Assembly (NCBI RefSeq): GCF_040412425.1
Contig: NC_089741.1
Coordinates: forward strand, 38,711,038 to 38,775,037
Reading direction: 5' to 3'
Source: Macrobrachium rosenbergii
Taxonomy: Eukaryota > Arthropoda > Malacostraca > Decapoda > Palaemonidae
DNA length: 64,000 nt
Shown here: positions 10,740-22,867 of the stretch, piece by piece
Numbering within the stretch: position 1 is the first letter of the stretch
Layout of the letters: each line of letters starts with the position of its first letter
Translations under genes and position numbers: made by a program
Notes under the pieces: model-generated
What the model was told of the DNA's origin: nothing
The model's database searches: none
Seen by the model: the letters and a program-made list of their open reading frames with translations, nothing else

Positions 10740-11746
10740 CAATAAAAATTAAAGGAAATCAAGTGTCAAATCTGTTAAGCTATATGGCCCTCTTTCAAGG
10801 CGGGGGACGCCCAAATATAAACTGGAGGAATAAATAGGACCACTCAGATTGACATTTTCGTGGGAAAAAAATTTTATAGTGACATCAGGTTGGACGAAGG
10901 AAGAAAATTTGCATTTACAATAAATTGACTAAATTGTGGAAAAAGTTTTGCCTGGACGACATAATGTATTCAGAGATGTTAAAGTCTCTGTTTTGAATTT
11001 TCTTCACTAAAAGAGCAAAAAGTTCCGTTGATCTTCCCCTTATGACAATTTCTTCGAACTTTAAGAACAGAAGCAGGAACGCATATAGATGTTTCTATAT
11101 CATTATTATGTCACTTTAGATGCTAAGAGCCTCCAATAAAGCCACTGTGGTTTCAAGGAAATAAAATTAAACACAGAATAAACACCTCCGTCATATATCT
11201 ACGTCAAAAACATAATGACGGTGGGGGTAAAAAATGCTGAATCACAGCGCGCAAGCACGCGCCCTTTCGAGTTCCGCGCAAACAATCGCGCATTTATACG
11301 CATCGATAACTCTTGCCATTGAAAGTGAAATTTGAGTTCTGACAAGTAATACATACTGACACAGTTGAGTTGACAGGTAAGAAAACGATATACAAATTAC
11401 GTAGTTATTTTGAATAACAGAACAATTGAAGAAAATCTTCGAAAAGTAAAACAATCAGAAAACCTTGAAAAAATAAAAATTCTTTAAATGTATAAAAAAA
11501 AAGAGAAAGTTCGTGATATAAGCAAAATAAAAATAATTTTATTACTGAGATGAAACTAATTGGGCTGTCCCGTTTTGTGATAAAACTTTAGGAACCACTG
11601 TTACAAAACTTTCAGCGAATACTCTCGGCCGTGCAAAAATATTTGCTGTAGTTTACAAATGATTTTGTATTTAATATGTTTTACAGAAACAGCAGTTTCT
11701 ACTACTACTACTACTACTGCTGTTCTGAAGGACAACTGACAGTAAA
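10740..11746. other. Anonymous AT-rich sequence
   Basis: About 1 kb without a supportable gene. A small (CTA)n run lies at about 11700-11717. Weak open frames at 11242-11454 and 11601-11798 (minus) show no domain. Confidence 0.5.
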
Positions 11747-11872
11747 GGAGGTCTGAAATGTTAAGTAACAGAAGGAAAACCTCAAAGCAGTTGCACAATG
11801 AAACAAGTGTTCAGGTGGATAGCAAGATGGACGAAAGGGAGTATGAACGGAGGTACAGCAAAAGGAAAGGGA
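11747..11872 (+). repeat. CTGGGACC element, internal fragment
   Basis: GAAGGAAAACCTCAAAGCAG, GTTGCACAATGAAACAAGTG and GAACGGAGGTACAGCAAAAGG place this in the middle of the family. Both ends are missing. Confidence 0.8.
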
Positions 11873-12625
11873 AGTCTATCGCTTTCTTTAGCAAAAGCAC
11901 TTTTCTTTCTCTCTCACTCCCCTTTCGTTTCTTTGTCCCACGGGCCTGCGCCACAAAAAGGCACTGCAGAACGCACGCCCCAAGAGCCCCTGCCTTCAAA
12001 AAACAATCACAATACGGTAATAAAAGCGGCAATGCTTCCTTTATTGAGGCAAATATCCGCTTTGGCACTGAACCTCAGTGTTTCAAATCTCGATTTCCTA
12101 CTGGGGAGCCTTTGAAAACCGCATCCGGCCTTCCAGAACAACGGCGATTGAAAAACCATTCAAAGCACTGAGGCCCTATTCATTCCAAATTACCTTTTTT
12201 CTGTGCCTGCTATTTGCAAGCAAGCAAGCACTCCCATCAGCGTTAATCACCAGGGGTGGGAGGAGGAGAGGAGGAGGAGGAGGGAGTGATTTAAGGTCCC
12301 AAGGTCAGATGACACGTGTCTCTGTCTACGGGGTTCCAGCTTCATCATGACCACCGCTTCGCGGAATGCAACGGCGCGAGACCTTAATTTGAGGTGTATG
12401 TTCTCAAAGGCGTATAGCAGAAATAAGAAATAAATCTGGTCACGCGCATGCGCATTTGTGCAGGCATTTTCTCTCCAGAGATATGCATTTTTTTTACAGT
12501 AGAGGGCGTGGCTTCAAATAAGAATGCGTAAGTGCAACTTCCAATTCTCAGATTGGTTTTATTTTTGGTTCCACTACAGTCAAATAACTACTTGTATATA
12601 AATCACTACTTAGGTTTACGGAAAG

Positions 12626-12628
<3 letters not shown>
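11873..12628. other. Anonymous sequence
   Basis: Open frames cross on both strands around 11760-12170 but start inside the CTGGGACC fragment and show no domain. A small GAG-rich run lies near 12258-12280. No gene is supported. Confidence 0.45.
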
Positions 12629-13062
<434 letters not shown>

Positions 13063-13210
13063 TACACACACACATAAATATTTATATATCTACATAAATA
13101 TATAAATATAATATAATATATACAAGACGCATCTATATAAAATTTTAAAAACCAGAACTCCTACCAGCCTTATTTAGGAAGCATATCACTGATTGCCATT
13201 TCTGGTTTCT

Positions 13211-13212
<2 letters not shown>

Positions 13213-13263
<51 letters not shown>
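13213..13263. repeat. (GA)n microsatellite
   Basis: A perfect GA tract of about 51 bp. Flanking 13059-13212 and 13264-13505 show no gene. Confidence 0.95.
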
Positions 13264-13266
<3 letters not shown>

Positions 13267-13520
13267 GCTCCGTCGCTTCCGCATACGCCTAACGTAAGCA
13301 GTCAGTCAGTCGGTCACGTCGCCTAATGGTCGTTGACAATAACTACAGAAAGCACTAAGTTGATTCCGCCCCCTACGAAAGTGCGCGTGATGAACTTAAG
13401 CCTAAACAGGGCGCGTTCTGTTGGGCCAGGTGGGTGCATTCGTTCAAGTGCCAAATGGGGTCGGAAATCGTAAGGCAATATGTTTTGTTTTGAGGACGAG
13501 GTAGGTACGCAGGCTTAGAA

Positions 13521-13798
13521 AGTTAAGTATATGTTAGTTTAACCAGACCACTGAGCTGATTAACAGCTCTCCTAGGGCTGGCCGGAAGGATTAGACTTAT
13601 TTTACGTGGCTAAGAACCAACTGGTTGCCTAGCAACGGGACCTACAGCTTATTGTGGGATCCGGACCACATTATACCGAGAAATGAATTTCTATCACCAG
13701 AAATAAATTCCTCTAATTCTTCATTGGCCGGTCGGAGACTCGAACTCGGCCTTGCAGAGTGCTATCCAAGAACTCTACCGACTCGCCCAACGAGGAAC
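13521..13798 (-). mobile_element. tRNA-derived SINE (tSINE-A) with 15-bp target duplication
   Basis: Read on the minus strand the element begins with a tRNA-like head. An A-box-like GGGCGAGTCGGTAGAGTT lies at 13788-13771 and a B-box-like GAGTTCGAGTC at 13747-13737, with tRNA-like spacing. The body continues through GAATTAGAGGAATTTATTTC to a 3' end near 13521. Identical 15-bp direct repeats TACGCAGGCTTAGAA lie at 13506-13520 and 13799-13813, as expected of LINE-driven retroposition. A second copy without a clear duplication is at 36163-36383. The insertion is broken by few changes, so it is probably fairly young. Confidence 0.9.
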
Positions 13799-13811
13799 TA
13801 CGCAGGCTTAG

Positions 13812-13813
<2 letters not shown>

Positions 13814-13889
<76 letters not shown>

Positions 13890-14110
13890 TACATATACAC
13901 AAGCAGGCTTAGAATTAAATATGTATATATACATATATATACTTATATATGTATATATCTGTGTATACATACACACCAAACAAACACATACATACATAAA
14001 TATATACAGTATATACACACACATATATATTTATTTATTTATCTATTTATTTATTTATTTATTTATTCAGTACACGATACATATATATGTGTTTGTTTGT
14101 TTGTTTGTAT
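13814..14110. repeat. AT-rich compound simple repeats
   Basis: (AT)n at about 13816-13882, then GCAGGCTTAGAATTA again at about 13903 (a second copy of the target-site sequence), mixed TATA/CATA repeats, (TTTA)n at about 14030-14068 and (GTTT)n near 14090-14107. Confidence 0.85.
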
Positions 14111-14538
14111 GCATGTATGCTTACAACGTGTATAAATATATGGCACCCACCACGGACCGAACCTAATGCACGCTAATCATCCCTTCTTCAGCACACACAC
14201 AGAGAGAGAGAGGTTCGCCATGTGCAGTACTTCAGTATGCAGCGGAGAAGACCCGCGCTGGTCATGTGGGGAAGATGGTCTGTGTCAAGGCTGAAGTCCT
14301 ACGTAAATCTCTTTCCCGGGGATTACGTGATGTGTTACTGAATACGCCGACGAAAGGAAGCTCGAGCTGCACTAAAAACGAAGGGCTAAAATGAAAGTGT
14401 GGCAACGGACTGAATTGGCACACGAGGTTCGCCAAGGCCGAGGAGGGACGTCGGTGTGAATTTTTGGCTGGCGGAGCCTCGTGCTGTTCTGTCCAAGGCA
14501 AGTACGTTGGGTATGTTTAGATGGATGGGAAGGAGTTA

Positions 14539-14543
<5 letters not shown>
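14111..14543. other. Anonymous sequence
   Basis: No supported gene. The minus-strand open frame at 14262-14501 shows no domain or splice context. Confidence 0.5.
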
Positions 14544-14596
<53 letters not shown>

Positions 14597-14631
14597 AAGT
14601 GTTGGTGTCCTTTGCTTTTTGAAACGAGACT

Positions 14632-14702
<71 letters not shown>

Positions 14703-14738
14703 AAGCGTTGGTGTCCTTTGCTTTTTGAAAAGAGACAT

Positions 14739-14783
<45 letters not shown>

Positions 14784-14822
14784 AAGCGTTGGTGTCCTTT
14801 GTTTTTTGAAAAGAGACATTAT

Positions 14823-14882
<60 letters not shown>
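14544..14882. repeat. Composite (CT)n plus spacer array
   Basis: Four (CT)n tracts (about 14544-14595, 14636-14700, 14743-14780, 14825-14882) are separated by three copies of a spacer containing GTTGGTGTCCTTTGCTTTTT and GAAAAGAGACATTATT. Confidence 0.93.
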
Positions 14883-14885
<3 letters not shown>

Positions 14886-15019
14886 GAATAATTTTGGAAG
14901 AGTAAAGCTTGAGTCCACTGACAACGAATGTGTTAAAGGAACTTCAAAATGCTTTACGAAGAAAACTTAACTTCCATTTAATACTGATTGTTCATATTAG
15001 TTCGAGACAAATTAATTGA

Positions 15020-15025
<6 letters not shown>

Positions 15026-15062
<37 letters not shown>
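15026..15062. repeat. (GA)n microsatellite
   Basis: A perfect GA tract of about 37 bp. Confidence 0.93.
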
Positions 15063-15066
<4 letters not shown>

Positions 15067-15187
15067 CTGACCTGTCAGCTGACGAGTAAAAAGAAAGAAG
15101 GAAATCTGCCTATAGTCAGTTAACGAACAGGACGAGAGCTGACAATCAAAATTAGATAGAATGATTGGTTCCTTACTACCTGGTTAC

Positions 15188-15310
15188 TGAACTGAATTGG
15201 ATATAGAATTTAGGCCAAAGGCCAAGCACTGGGACGTATGAGGTCATTCGGCGCTGAAACGAAAATTGACAGCTAAAGGTCTGAAAGGTGTAACAGGAGG
15301 AAAACCTTAA
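15188..15310 (+). repeat. CTGGGACC element, 5' half
   Basis: AATTTAGGCCAAAGGCCAAG, GAGGTCATTCGGCGCTGAAA and GGTGTAACAGGAGGAAAACC match the family. The copy stops where the LINE fragment begins, so the LINE landed in it or the two were joined later. Confidence 0.88.
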
Positions 15311-15778
15311 AGAGAGAAAGTGATAGAAAACGATCAGGCAAAGATCCTCTGGGACTGTGGTATCAGAACAGATAGGGGTGATACGTGCCAATAGACCAGA
15401 CGTGACGTTGATTGACAAAATCAAGAAGAAAGTATCACTCATTGATGTGGCAACACCATGGGACACCAGAGTAGATGAGAAAGAAAGAGATAAAATTGAT
15501 AAGTATCAAGACCTGAAAATCTACATAAGAATGATATGGAATATGCCAGTGGAAATTGTACCCATAATCATAGGAACACTAGGCACGATCCCAAGATCCC
15601 TGAAAAGGAATCTGGAAACACTAGATGCCGAAGTAGCTCCAGGACTCATGCAGAAGAGTGTGCTACTAGAAACAGCGCACACAGTGAGAAAAGTGATGGA
15701 CTCCTAAGGAGGCAGGATGCAACCCGGAACCCCACACTGTAAAAACCACCCAGTCGAATAGGATGACTGTAATAAACA
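15311..15778 (+). pseudogene. LINE 3' end, C-terminal endonuclease-like tail, frameshifted
   Basis: The 5' part (15311-15376) reads REKVIENDQAKILWDCGIRT in one frame. The rest (from about 15378 to the stop at 15704-15706) reads in another frame and includes IRANRPDVTLID, LIDVATPWDTRV, KYQDLKIYIRMIW and PIIIGTLGTIPRSL. This succession is characteristic of the C-terminal tail of LINE polyproteins in invertebrates. The RPD..LIDVA spacing resembles the PD-(D/E)xK restriction-like endonuclease of that class (family knowledge; subfamily not assigned). A one-base frameshift near 15377 separates the two parts, and the reverse transcriptase is absent, so it is a dead 5'-truncated copy. After the stop comes a short 3' region ending directly in (AAT)n at 15779, a typical microsatellite-like LINE tail. 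Confidence 0.8.
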
Positions 15779-15841
<63 letters not shown>

Positions 15842-15889
15842 TTCTTACTATAAATACCCGTCCACTTATTATTATTATTATTATTATTA

Positions 15890-15928
<39 letters not shown>
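15779..15928. repeat. (AAT)n and (ATT)n facing tracts
   Basis: (AAT)n at 15779-15841 is probably the LINE tail. After a 25-bp spacer (ATT)n runs from about 15868 to 15928. Together they form an inverted pair. Confidence 0.93.
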
Positions 15929-15929
<1 letters not shown>

Positions 15930-16250
15930 GACGAATAGTGATAATAATAATATGCAAATACGTAAACAAACATATACACAGGTAAATCAATAAATAAATA
16001 AGCAAATAAATACAACAGTTATTTAGAAATAACGAAGGAAATAAGTTGTGGAAATTCCCTCGTATGACTCAAAAGCCAAGGAGACCATATTTAATGAATT
16101 CTGGTATACTGTATATAGCTGGCTGACCAAAATAATCACAGTAAAGTCCGCGTGCTATAACAATTACACCAAACTCTGCGACTTATGAACAAAGCAGACT
16201 ATTATAATGGCAAAATAGACAAGATTTAATTGAATATCACAAACTAACTA

Positions 16251-16639
16251 GTAAAAAATGCGCCGAAGAAACTTCGGCGCAATCGAGTTTTCTGTGCATC
16301 ATATAATCAAGGCCACCGAAAATCGATCTCTCTTCCGGTGGTCTCGGTATAATGCTGTATGAGCCGCGGCCCATGAAACTTTAACAACGGCCCGGTGGTG
16401 GCCTATTCTACATCGTTGCCAGAAGCTAGATTATGGCTAACCTTCACCTTAAATAAAATAAAAACAACTGAGGCTAGATGGCTGCAATTTGGTATGTTTA
16501 ATGATTGGAGGGTTTATGATCAACATACCAATTTGCAGCCCTCTAGCCTCAGGACTTTTTAAGATCTGAGGGAGGACAGAGAAAGTGCGAACGGACAGAC
16601 AAAGCCGGCACAATAGTTTTCTTTTACAGAAAACTAAAA
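16251..16639 (+). repeat. HPE copy 1, full length
   Basis: It has the complete order of HPE parts. Stem 1 is GCGCCGAAG..CTTCGGCGC. A subterminal AGTTTTCTGT follows. Stem 2 is GCCACCGAAA..TTCCGGTGGTC. Stem 3 is a long stem GAGGCTAGATGGCTGCAATT..TTTGCAGCCCTCTAGCCTC. The 3' end is TTTTACAGAAAACTAAAA, whose reverse complement matches the subterminal AGTTTTCTGTA. No conserved protein frame. Non-autonomous DNA transposon (MITE) is a possible class; unproven. Confidence 0.9.
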
Positions 16640-17080
16640 TGAAGGAAAAATTAAATTGAGTAAAATAAGCATAAATTAAATTAATAAAATTACAGGGAAA
16701 CAAGTTTCAAATGTCCAAAACGAAGAACACAGCAAAAACAGCAGGAAAAAAAAACAAAAAAATTATTACATGAAGAAAATTACAATCAAAATCGCACACA
16801 CGAAATAAAACAATTAAAATATATAAAACAAATAAAATTAAACACAATGACACGCAAAGTTCACAAATAACGTATATATCCACAACGCAAAATTAAGTCA
16901 AATTAAAAATCATACGCAAAATAAAAATAAGCAACTGAAACATCGTAACAACAAAACTTAACAAAATAAATCAGACTCAACGCTTAAATAAAAAAACAAT
17001 AACCCATGGTATGAATAAACAAAGCGGAGTTAACCTTCATCTCACTTAGCTTAATAGCAACACAAAGCCACGAGAGGACG
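16640..17080. other. A-rich anonymous sequence
   Basis: Strongly A-rich plus strand with many AAATAAA-type words, no gene seen. Confidence 0.5.
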
Positions 17081-17081
17081 T

Positions 17082-17129
<48 letters not shown>

Positions 17130-17190
17130 GCCGAATGAGCTGGAAGCAGTTGTTTTTATTTTTATACATATGTGCCCTATTATTACCTAC

Positions 17191-17254
<64 letters not shown>

Positions 17255-17318
17255 CACACACAAACACACACACACAATAACATAATTTATCTATTCGAAT
17301 TCCAACTCCACGCAAGAA

Positions 17319-17374
<56 letters not shown>
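17081..17374. repeat. Three (CT)n microsatellites
   Basis: CT tracts at about 17081-17126, 17192-17251 and 17321-17374 are separated by unrelated spacers of about 65-70 bp; a short (CA)n run follows the second tract. Confidence 0.95.
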
Positions 17375-17376
<2 letters not shown>

Positions 17377-17639
17377 CTTTCCTTCGTGTTCCCTTAGTCA
17401 CTTCACTCATTCTACAAAAGAAAATTCATTATGTAAATACTTAAATATGGGACTAATGAAATAAAAGATAGCCAATTATTAAGTCATTAAAGTAAATCAT
17501 TAAATAAAAGATGAGTCATTAAGTAAGTTACCAAAGTAAATCATTAAATAAAAGATAGTCAGTGTTATTAAAGGTCTTAGTAATGTGCTGGGTCACATTA
17601 AGGCGTGATAAGCCAAAAGTAGGATCAAAGACGATAATC

Positions 17640-17885
17640 GTCAAGTATTGTAGAATGAGCTTTATTGCGCGTGCTACATTGCGCTGGAACCCGGCGCTGC
17701 CAGTCATGTCTCCCCTATTCTCCCGATCCCCTACCTACCCCACCCCAACCCGGGGCGGGCAAACAGGTTTGCAGGAGGAGGGTGGATGTGTCATGTCTCC
17801 CCTGCCCTCCCCATCCCCTACCTACTCCGCCCCCACCCGGGGCGGACAAACAAGGTCCAGTCGGATTTTATTATTATAGATTGAA
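17640..17885 (+). repeat. GC-rich dispersed repeat, copy 1
   Basis: It includes GTGCTACATTGCGCTGGAAC, two internal units containing GTCATGTCTCCCCTATTCTC or its variant and GGGGCGGGCAAACAGGTTTG, and ends GGATTTTATTATTATAGATT. An inverted relative with three internal units lies at 19505-19790. Confidence 0.85.
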
Positions 17886-18211
17886 AACACCTACAGCTGA
17901 GAAAACGTGAATACCAGACCATTATAATTAATGTGACCTTGGGGGAATTTGACAGAGCCTAAGTGAGTCAACATTACTCAGAAGATTCTGATGAGCTCAA
18001 CTTATTACTTTATAACTGAGGAAATAGTTAAGAAAATGCGGAAATAATGACAAAACTGTGTCTACACCAAGGGAAAAACAAATAATTAAATTAATGCATT
18101 CCGTTTTCAGGAAAAAAAGACGGATTGCCTTGCAAAATTTTTGTTACCATAACTCGACTTGATTCTTACTGCGCTTGACTCAAAAGATTTTGATCATTTC
18201 TATAGCTTTAC
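17886..18211. other. Anonymous sequence
   Basis: No gene or recognised repeat. Confidence 0.5.
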
Positions 18212-18973
<762 letters not shown>

Positions 18974-19170
18974 TTCAGTAGATGAAACCTATTCATACGG
19001 AACAAGCCCACCAAAGGGGTCACTGACTTGAAATTCAAGCTTCCAAAGAATATTAAGGTGTTCATTAAGAGGAAGTAAGAGAAAGTAAAGCGAAAAACAG
19101 AAAGAAGAGATTCCACTTACTAAGAAAGAAAAAATAAAGAAAAAATCAAATAAATTAAATCAATAAATTT
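18974..19170 (+). repeat. AATE block
   Basis: GATGAAACCTATTCATACGG, GAACAAGCCCACCAAAGGGG and TTCAAGCTTCCAAAGAATAT match the family, ending in an A-rich region. It joins (ATT)n on its left. Confidence 0.88.
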
Positions 19171-19504
19171 AAGTCTGAAAGGAGTAAAATTCCCCAGGTA
19201 AATGACGCATATTCATATTTGCGATTTACGCTGCGCCGACTCCAAGTATCCACCACTAAATGAATCACTGGGAGAGAGACGAGACGAAGAGTAAAGACGA
19301 AATTAACCCCGGTTACGGAAACCGCTTAGAAAGAGGTCAGATATTTCCAGTTTTTTTACTAAGCGACGGAAGTGAAGGATTGTCAGACTCGCGTAGAAGT
19401 GGCCATGGTATTCACTCGAGTGACTCAGAATGTTTAAGATATCACCGGAAAGGAATGTATTTGCATAAATTATGTGTGAAGATGTTGAAATATACATGTA
19501 TGTA

Positions 19505-19790
19505 ATTTAATCTGTAATACTAAAATCCAAAAAAATCTTGTCTGTCCTCCCCCTGGTGACAGTAGGGGAGACATGACACAGCCACCCACCCCATGCAGAC
19601 CGGTTTGTCCGACCCAGGTGGGGACGGGGTAGGAAGGGGAAGGGGAGGGTAGGGGTGACATCCACCCTCCTCCTTCAAACCTGTTTGTCCGTCCTGGGTG
19701 GGGGCGGGGTAAGGAGCGGGATCGGGAGAATAGGAGAGGCAGCAGCACCGGGTTCTAGCACACGTAGCACACTCCAACAAACTCGTTTGG
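19505..19790 (-). repeat. GC-rich dispersed repeat, copy 2
   Basis: Read on minus it has CTAGAACCCGGTGCTGC, three GC-rich units with GGACAAACAGGTTTGAAGG or a variant, and ends GGATTTTAGTATTACAGATT, parallel to 17640-17885. Overlapping minus frames (Pro-rich) are by-products. Class unknown. Confidence 0.85.
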
Positions 19791-19900
19791 ATCCAGGCTT
19801 AGTAGTGACAAGCGCTTCCAAAGTGTGAAGAAATCGAGAAGTTAAATGGGCTTTGTAGTTATTAAAATTACATGTGTATCTGGTAAAAGTGACCAGGTGG

Positions 19901-19902
<2 letters not shown>

Positions 19903-19981
<79 letters not shown>
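19903..19981. repeat. (ATCT)n then (AT)n
   Basis: A compound microsatellite: ATCT repeats to about 19937, then AT repeats up to the tSINE-B foldback. Confidence 0.95.
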
Positions 19982-19986
<5 letters not shown>

Positions 19987-20101
19987 TTCTGACTCACATC
20001 AGGATCGAACCCAGGTCGTTCAACCGAAAGACTTGGGTTCGATCCTGATGAGAATCAGAAATTTATTTCTGTTCCACATGTGATTGTGTGTTGATTATTT
20101 C

Positions 20102-20110
<9 letters not shown>
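19982..20110. mobile_element. tSINE-B foldback, short form
   Basis: The left arm AAATTTCTGACTCACATCAG with GGATCGAACCC is the inverse of the right arm GGGTTCGATCCTGATG..CAGAAATTT (end 20064). The right arm carries a perfect Pol III B box (GGTTCGATCC). The tail TTCTGTTCCACATGTGATTG matches that at 38141-38160. (AT)n lies on both sides. Confidence 0.85.
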
Positions 20111-20111
<1 letters not shown>

Positions 20112-20169
<58 letters not shown>

Positions 20170-20197
20170 GTATATATGTGTGCGTATGTATACATAT

Positions 20198-20263
<66 letters not shown>
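20112..20263. repeat. (AT)n microsatellites
   Basis: AT tracts at about 20112-20166 and 20216-20263 with a CATA/TGTA-rich middle. No gene in the following 240 bp. Confidence 0.93.
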
Positions 20264-20265
<2 letters not shown>

Positions 20266-20554
20266 ATTTACTGAATGGACATTATGCGTACACTAACACG
20301 CAGGTTAATGCAAGAGGGAACAAATCTCCAGACTCTACAAATACCCGTACTCGGATCAAATCCTCAAGTTTAACCCACAATGACCTTGATTAAACCCGAT
20401 CAGTTTCAAGAAGTTGTCAGATAAAAGAACCACCCAGGTAGCCGACTGACTTTCCCAGGAGAAAAATCGATAATTCTAAACACTGCCAACATCCTTATAC
20501 AAAATGTAATCTGGTTCTTAGTTAGTGTTTCATGATTCTGGAAAATGAATAATA

Positions 20555-20947
20555 AATAAAAAATGCGCCGAAGTTTCTTCGGCGCAATCGAATTTTTCTG
20601 TACAGCGTGTCATCAAGGCCACCCAAAATAGATCTGTCTTTCGGTGGTCTCGGTGTAATGCTGTATGAGCCGCGGCCCATCAAACTTTAACCACGGCCCG
20701 GTGGTGGCCTGGTCTATATCGTTGCCAGAAGCACGATTATGGCTAACTTTAACCTTAAATAGAATAAAAAAACTACTGAGGCTACAGGCTTGCAATTTTT
20801 TTATGTTTGATGATTGGAGGGTGTATGATCAACATACCAATTTGCAGCCGTCTAGCCTCGGTAGTATTTAAGATCTGAGGGCGGACAGAAAAAGTCCGGA
20901 CGGACAGACAGAGCCGGCACAATAGTTTTCTTTTACAGAAACTAAAA
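20555..20947 (+). repeat. HPE copy 2 between direct repeats
   Basis: Full HPE with stem 1 GCGCCGAAGTTTCTTCGGCGC. It is flanked by a diverged direct repeat: CTTAGTTAGTGTTTCATGAT on the left (20518-20537) and CTTAGTTACAGTTTCATGAT on the right (20972-20991), extending about 55 bp. Either HPE entered a tandem duplication or the flank was duplicated with it. Confidence 0.88.
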
Positions 20948-21357
20948 ACTGCCAAAATTTATTTTGGTCTTAGTTACAGTTTCATGATTATGGAAAAGGA
21001 ATAAAAATTGACAAGCTATATTAAAGTGCAATTTTTTGTTATTATATGCCTATTTGGAAATAATTAAAAACAAATGGGTGTATTAAAGTGGAGTATAAAA
21101 TTGCAGCTGGACCATAATCTTAGTGATACAGAAAAATATTTAAATTCCGGGATGTATTAGGCATGAAATCGGAGTTGGAACTTTATAAGGTTCAATTTAC
21201 TGTAAAAACCGACTTATATCCCAATCCAAAGACACTAATAAATGTAATATTTGCTTTGAATTACAACCGGAAAATGTCATCAAGCAAACGAGTTCCATTA
21301 CAGATACCAAGTTTTACCAAAAACATCTACTTCATCCAAACTTATAGGGATTTTGAA

Positions 21358-21517
21358 ACTTAAGTTCGATCGACCGCAATCACTACCAAGTTTTAGTGAC
21401 CATATTCGAGTTGGACCACAATCTCCGAGTCTAGATGCGACTCGGAGATTGTGGCCCACCTCGAAATTTTCGTAATTCGTCAAACCTGATGACGATTGTG
21501 AGCGATCGAAATTAAGT
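21358..21517. repeat. Nested foldback
   Basis: The inner perfect arms CCACAATCTCCGAGTC and GACTCGGAGATTGTGG surround a 7-base loop; TTCGAGTTGG/CCACCTCGAA extends them (21405-21465). Outer imperfect arms at 21358-21381 and 21494-21517 (CGATCGAC / GCGATCGAAA region) give about 160 bp in all. Confidence 0.85.
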
Positions 21518-21565
21518 GCATATCTGATCTCGGTAACAATTCTCGAGCCCCCGAGACCTATTCAA

Positions 21566-21617
21566 AAGAAGAAGAAGAAGAAGAAGAAGAAGAAGAAGAA
21601 GAAGAAGAAGAAGAAGA
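21566..21617. repeat. (GAA)n microsatellite
   Basis: A perfect AAG tract of about 52 bp. Confidence 0.95.
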
Positions 21618-21939
21618 ATTAGACGCTTTCGCTCTAGCAAACTCTAACCGATTGGAACACGGGCCTGATGAGGAGGCCACTTGTGGCCAGGGCCAATCAC
21701 ACGGGGTTACCACGGGGGCCCATTTCCTCCTCTGGGCGACCCAATTAGGATATCATTGCTAACTTATATCCGTCAGCCCATTTCTGTACGTGATTTATGA
21801 CACCGTTGCTGGAGGCGACGTCTAAATACCGTAGGCTACCTACGGGCCGTTGCAGGCTGCAGTCCCAGAATGCATCAAGGGCACGTACATACGCACGAAC
21901 ACGAGCAGGATGGCACGCATGGTCGCCCGCGCGCGCGCA
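21618..21939. other. Anonymous sequence
   Basis: Moderately GC-rich, no supported gene. Overlapping frames continue into the neighbouring simple repeat. Confidence 0.5.
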
Positions 21940-21956
21940 CACACACACACACACAT

Positions 21957-22039
<83 letters not shown>
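21940..22039. repeat. (CA)n and (AT)n
   Basis: A short CA tract, then about 80 bp of AT. Confidence 0.95.
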
Positions 22040-22043
<4 letters not shown>

Positions 22044-22489
22044 GATATATGCATATATATACATGCGTATATATATGAATACATATATATACACACACAT
22101 ATATGTATATGCGTGCGCCTGTATCTGAATGCGCACGCGCGCGCATGCAGTCATTACTGTGATAAAACTAAAATAACAAATCATTTATAACCACGCATCA
22201 ATGTTGTGAAATATAAAATATATTAACAATAATTTCATCGATCTCACTGTAATTGTCATATGAATTTAGTTCAGAAAAAGGACATTAATCAGAGTAAAAC
22301 AATAAGAAAGCACCAATATAAAATTAAGAAGTCACTTTTAGCGACAATTTCCAAATCAGACGAGTTGGATTCGTGATCTGTTCCAAAACCTATTTGAACA
22401 TTTATATGGTAACACCTTTCACGCACGACCTGAGGCGTAGTTTACAATAAAAGAAATAAGCACCTTTATATAAATGCCACCTAAATTAC
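22040..22489. other. Anonymous AT-rich sequence
   Basis: Begins with mixed ATAT/CATA words, then unique DNA without a gene. Confidence 0.5.
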
Positions 22490-22533
<44 letters not shown>

Positions 22534-22783
22534 GAGGAGGAGGAGGAGGAGGAGGAGGAGGAAGAGAAGAAAAAGAAAACGAGAGAGAGGAGGAGGCAGA
22601 GGAGAAAAAGAGAACGAAGAGAGAGGAAGGAGGAGGAGGAGGAGGAGGAGGAGGAGAAAAAGAGAACGAACGAGAGAGAGAGAGAGGGAAAGAAAGAGAG
22701 AAAGACAGAGAACGAAGGAGAGAGAAAGAGAGAGAGAGAGCAAGAGACAGAGAGAGAAAACAAAAGAGACTGAAAAAAGAAAT

Positions 22784-22814
<31 letters not shown>

Positions 22815-22836
22815 AATAAAGACAGAGAACGAAGGA

Positions 22837-22867
<31 letters not shown>

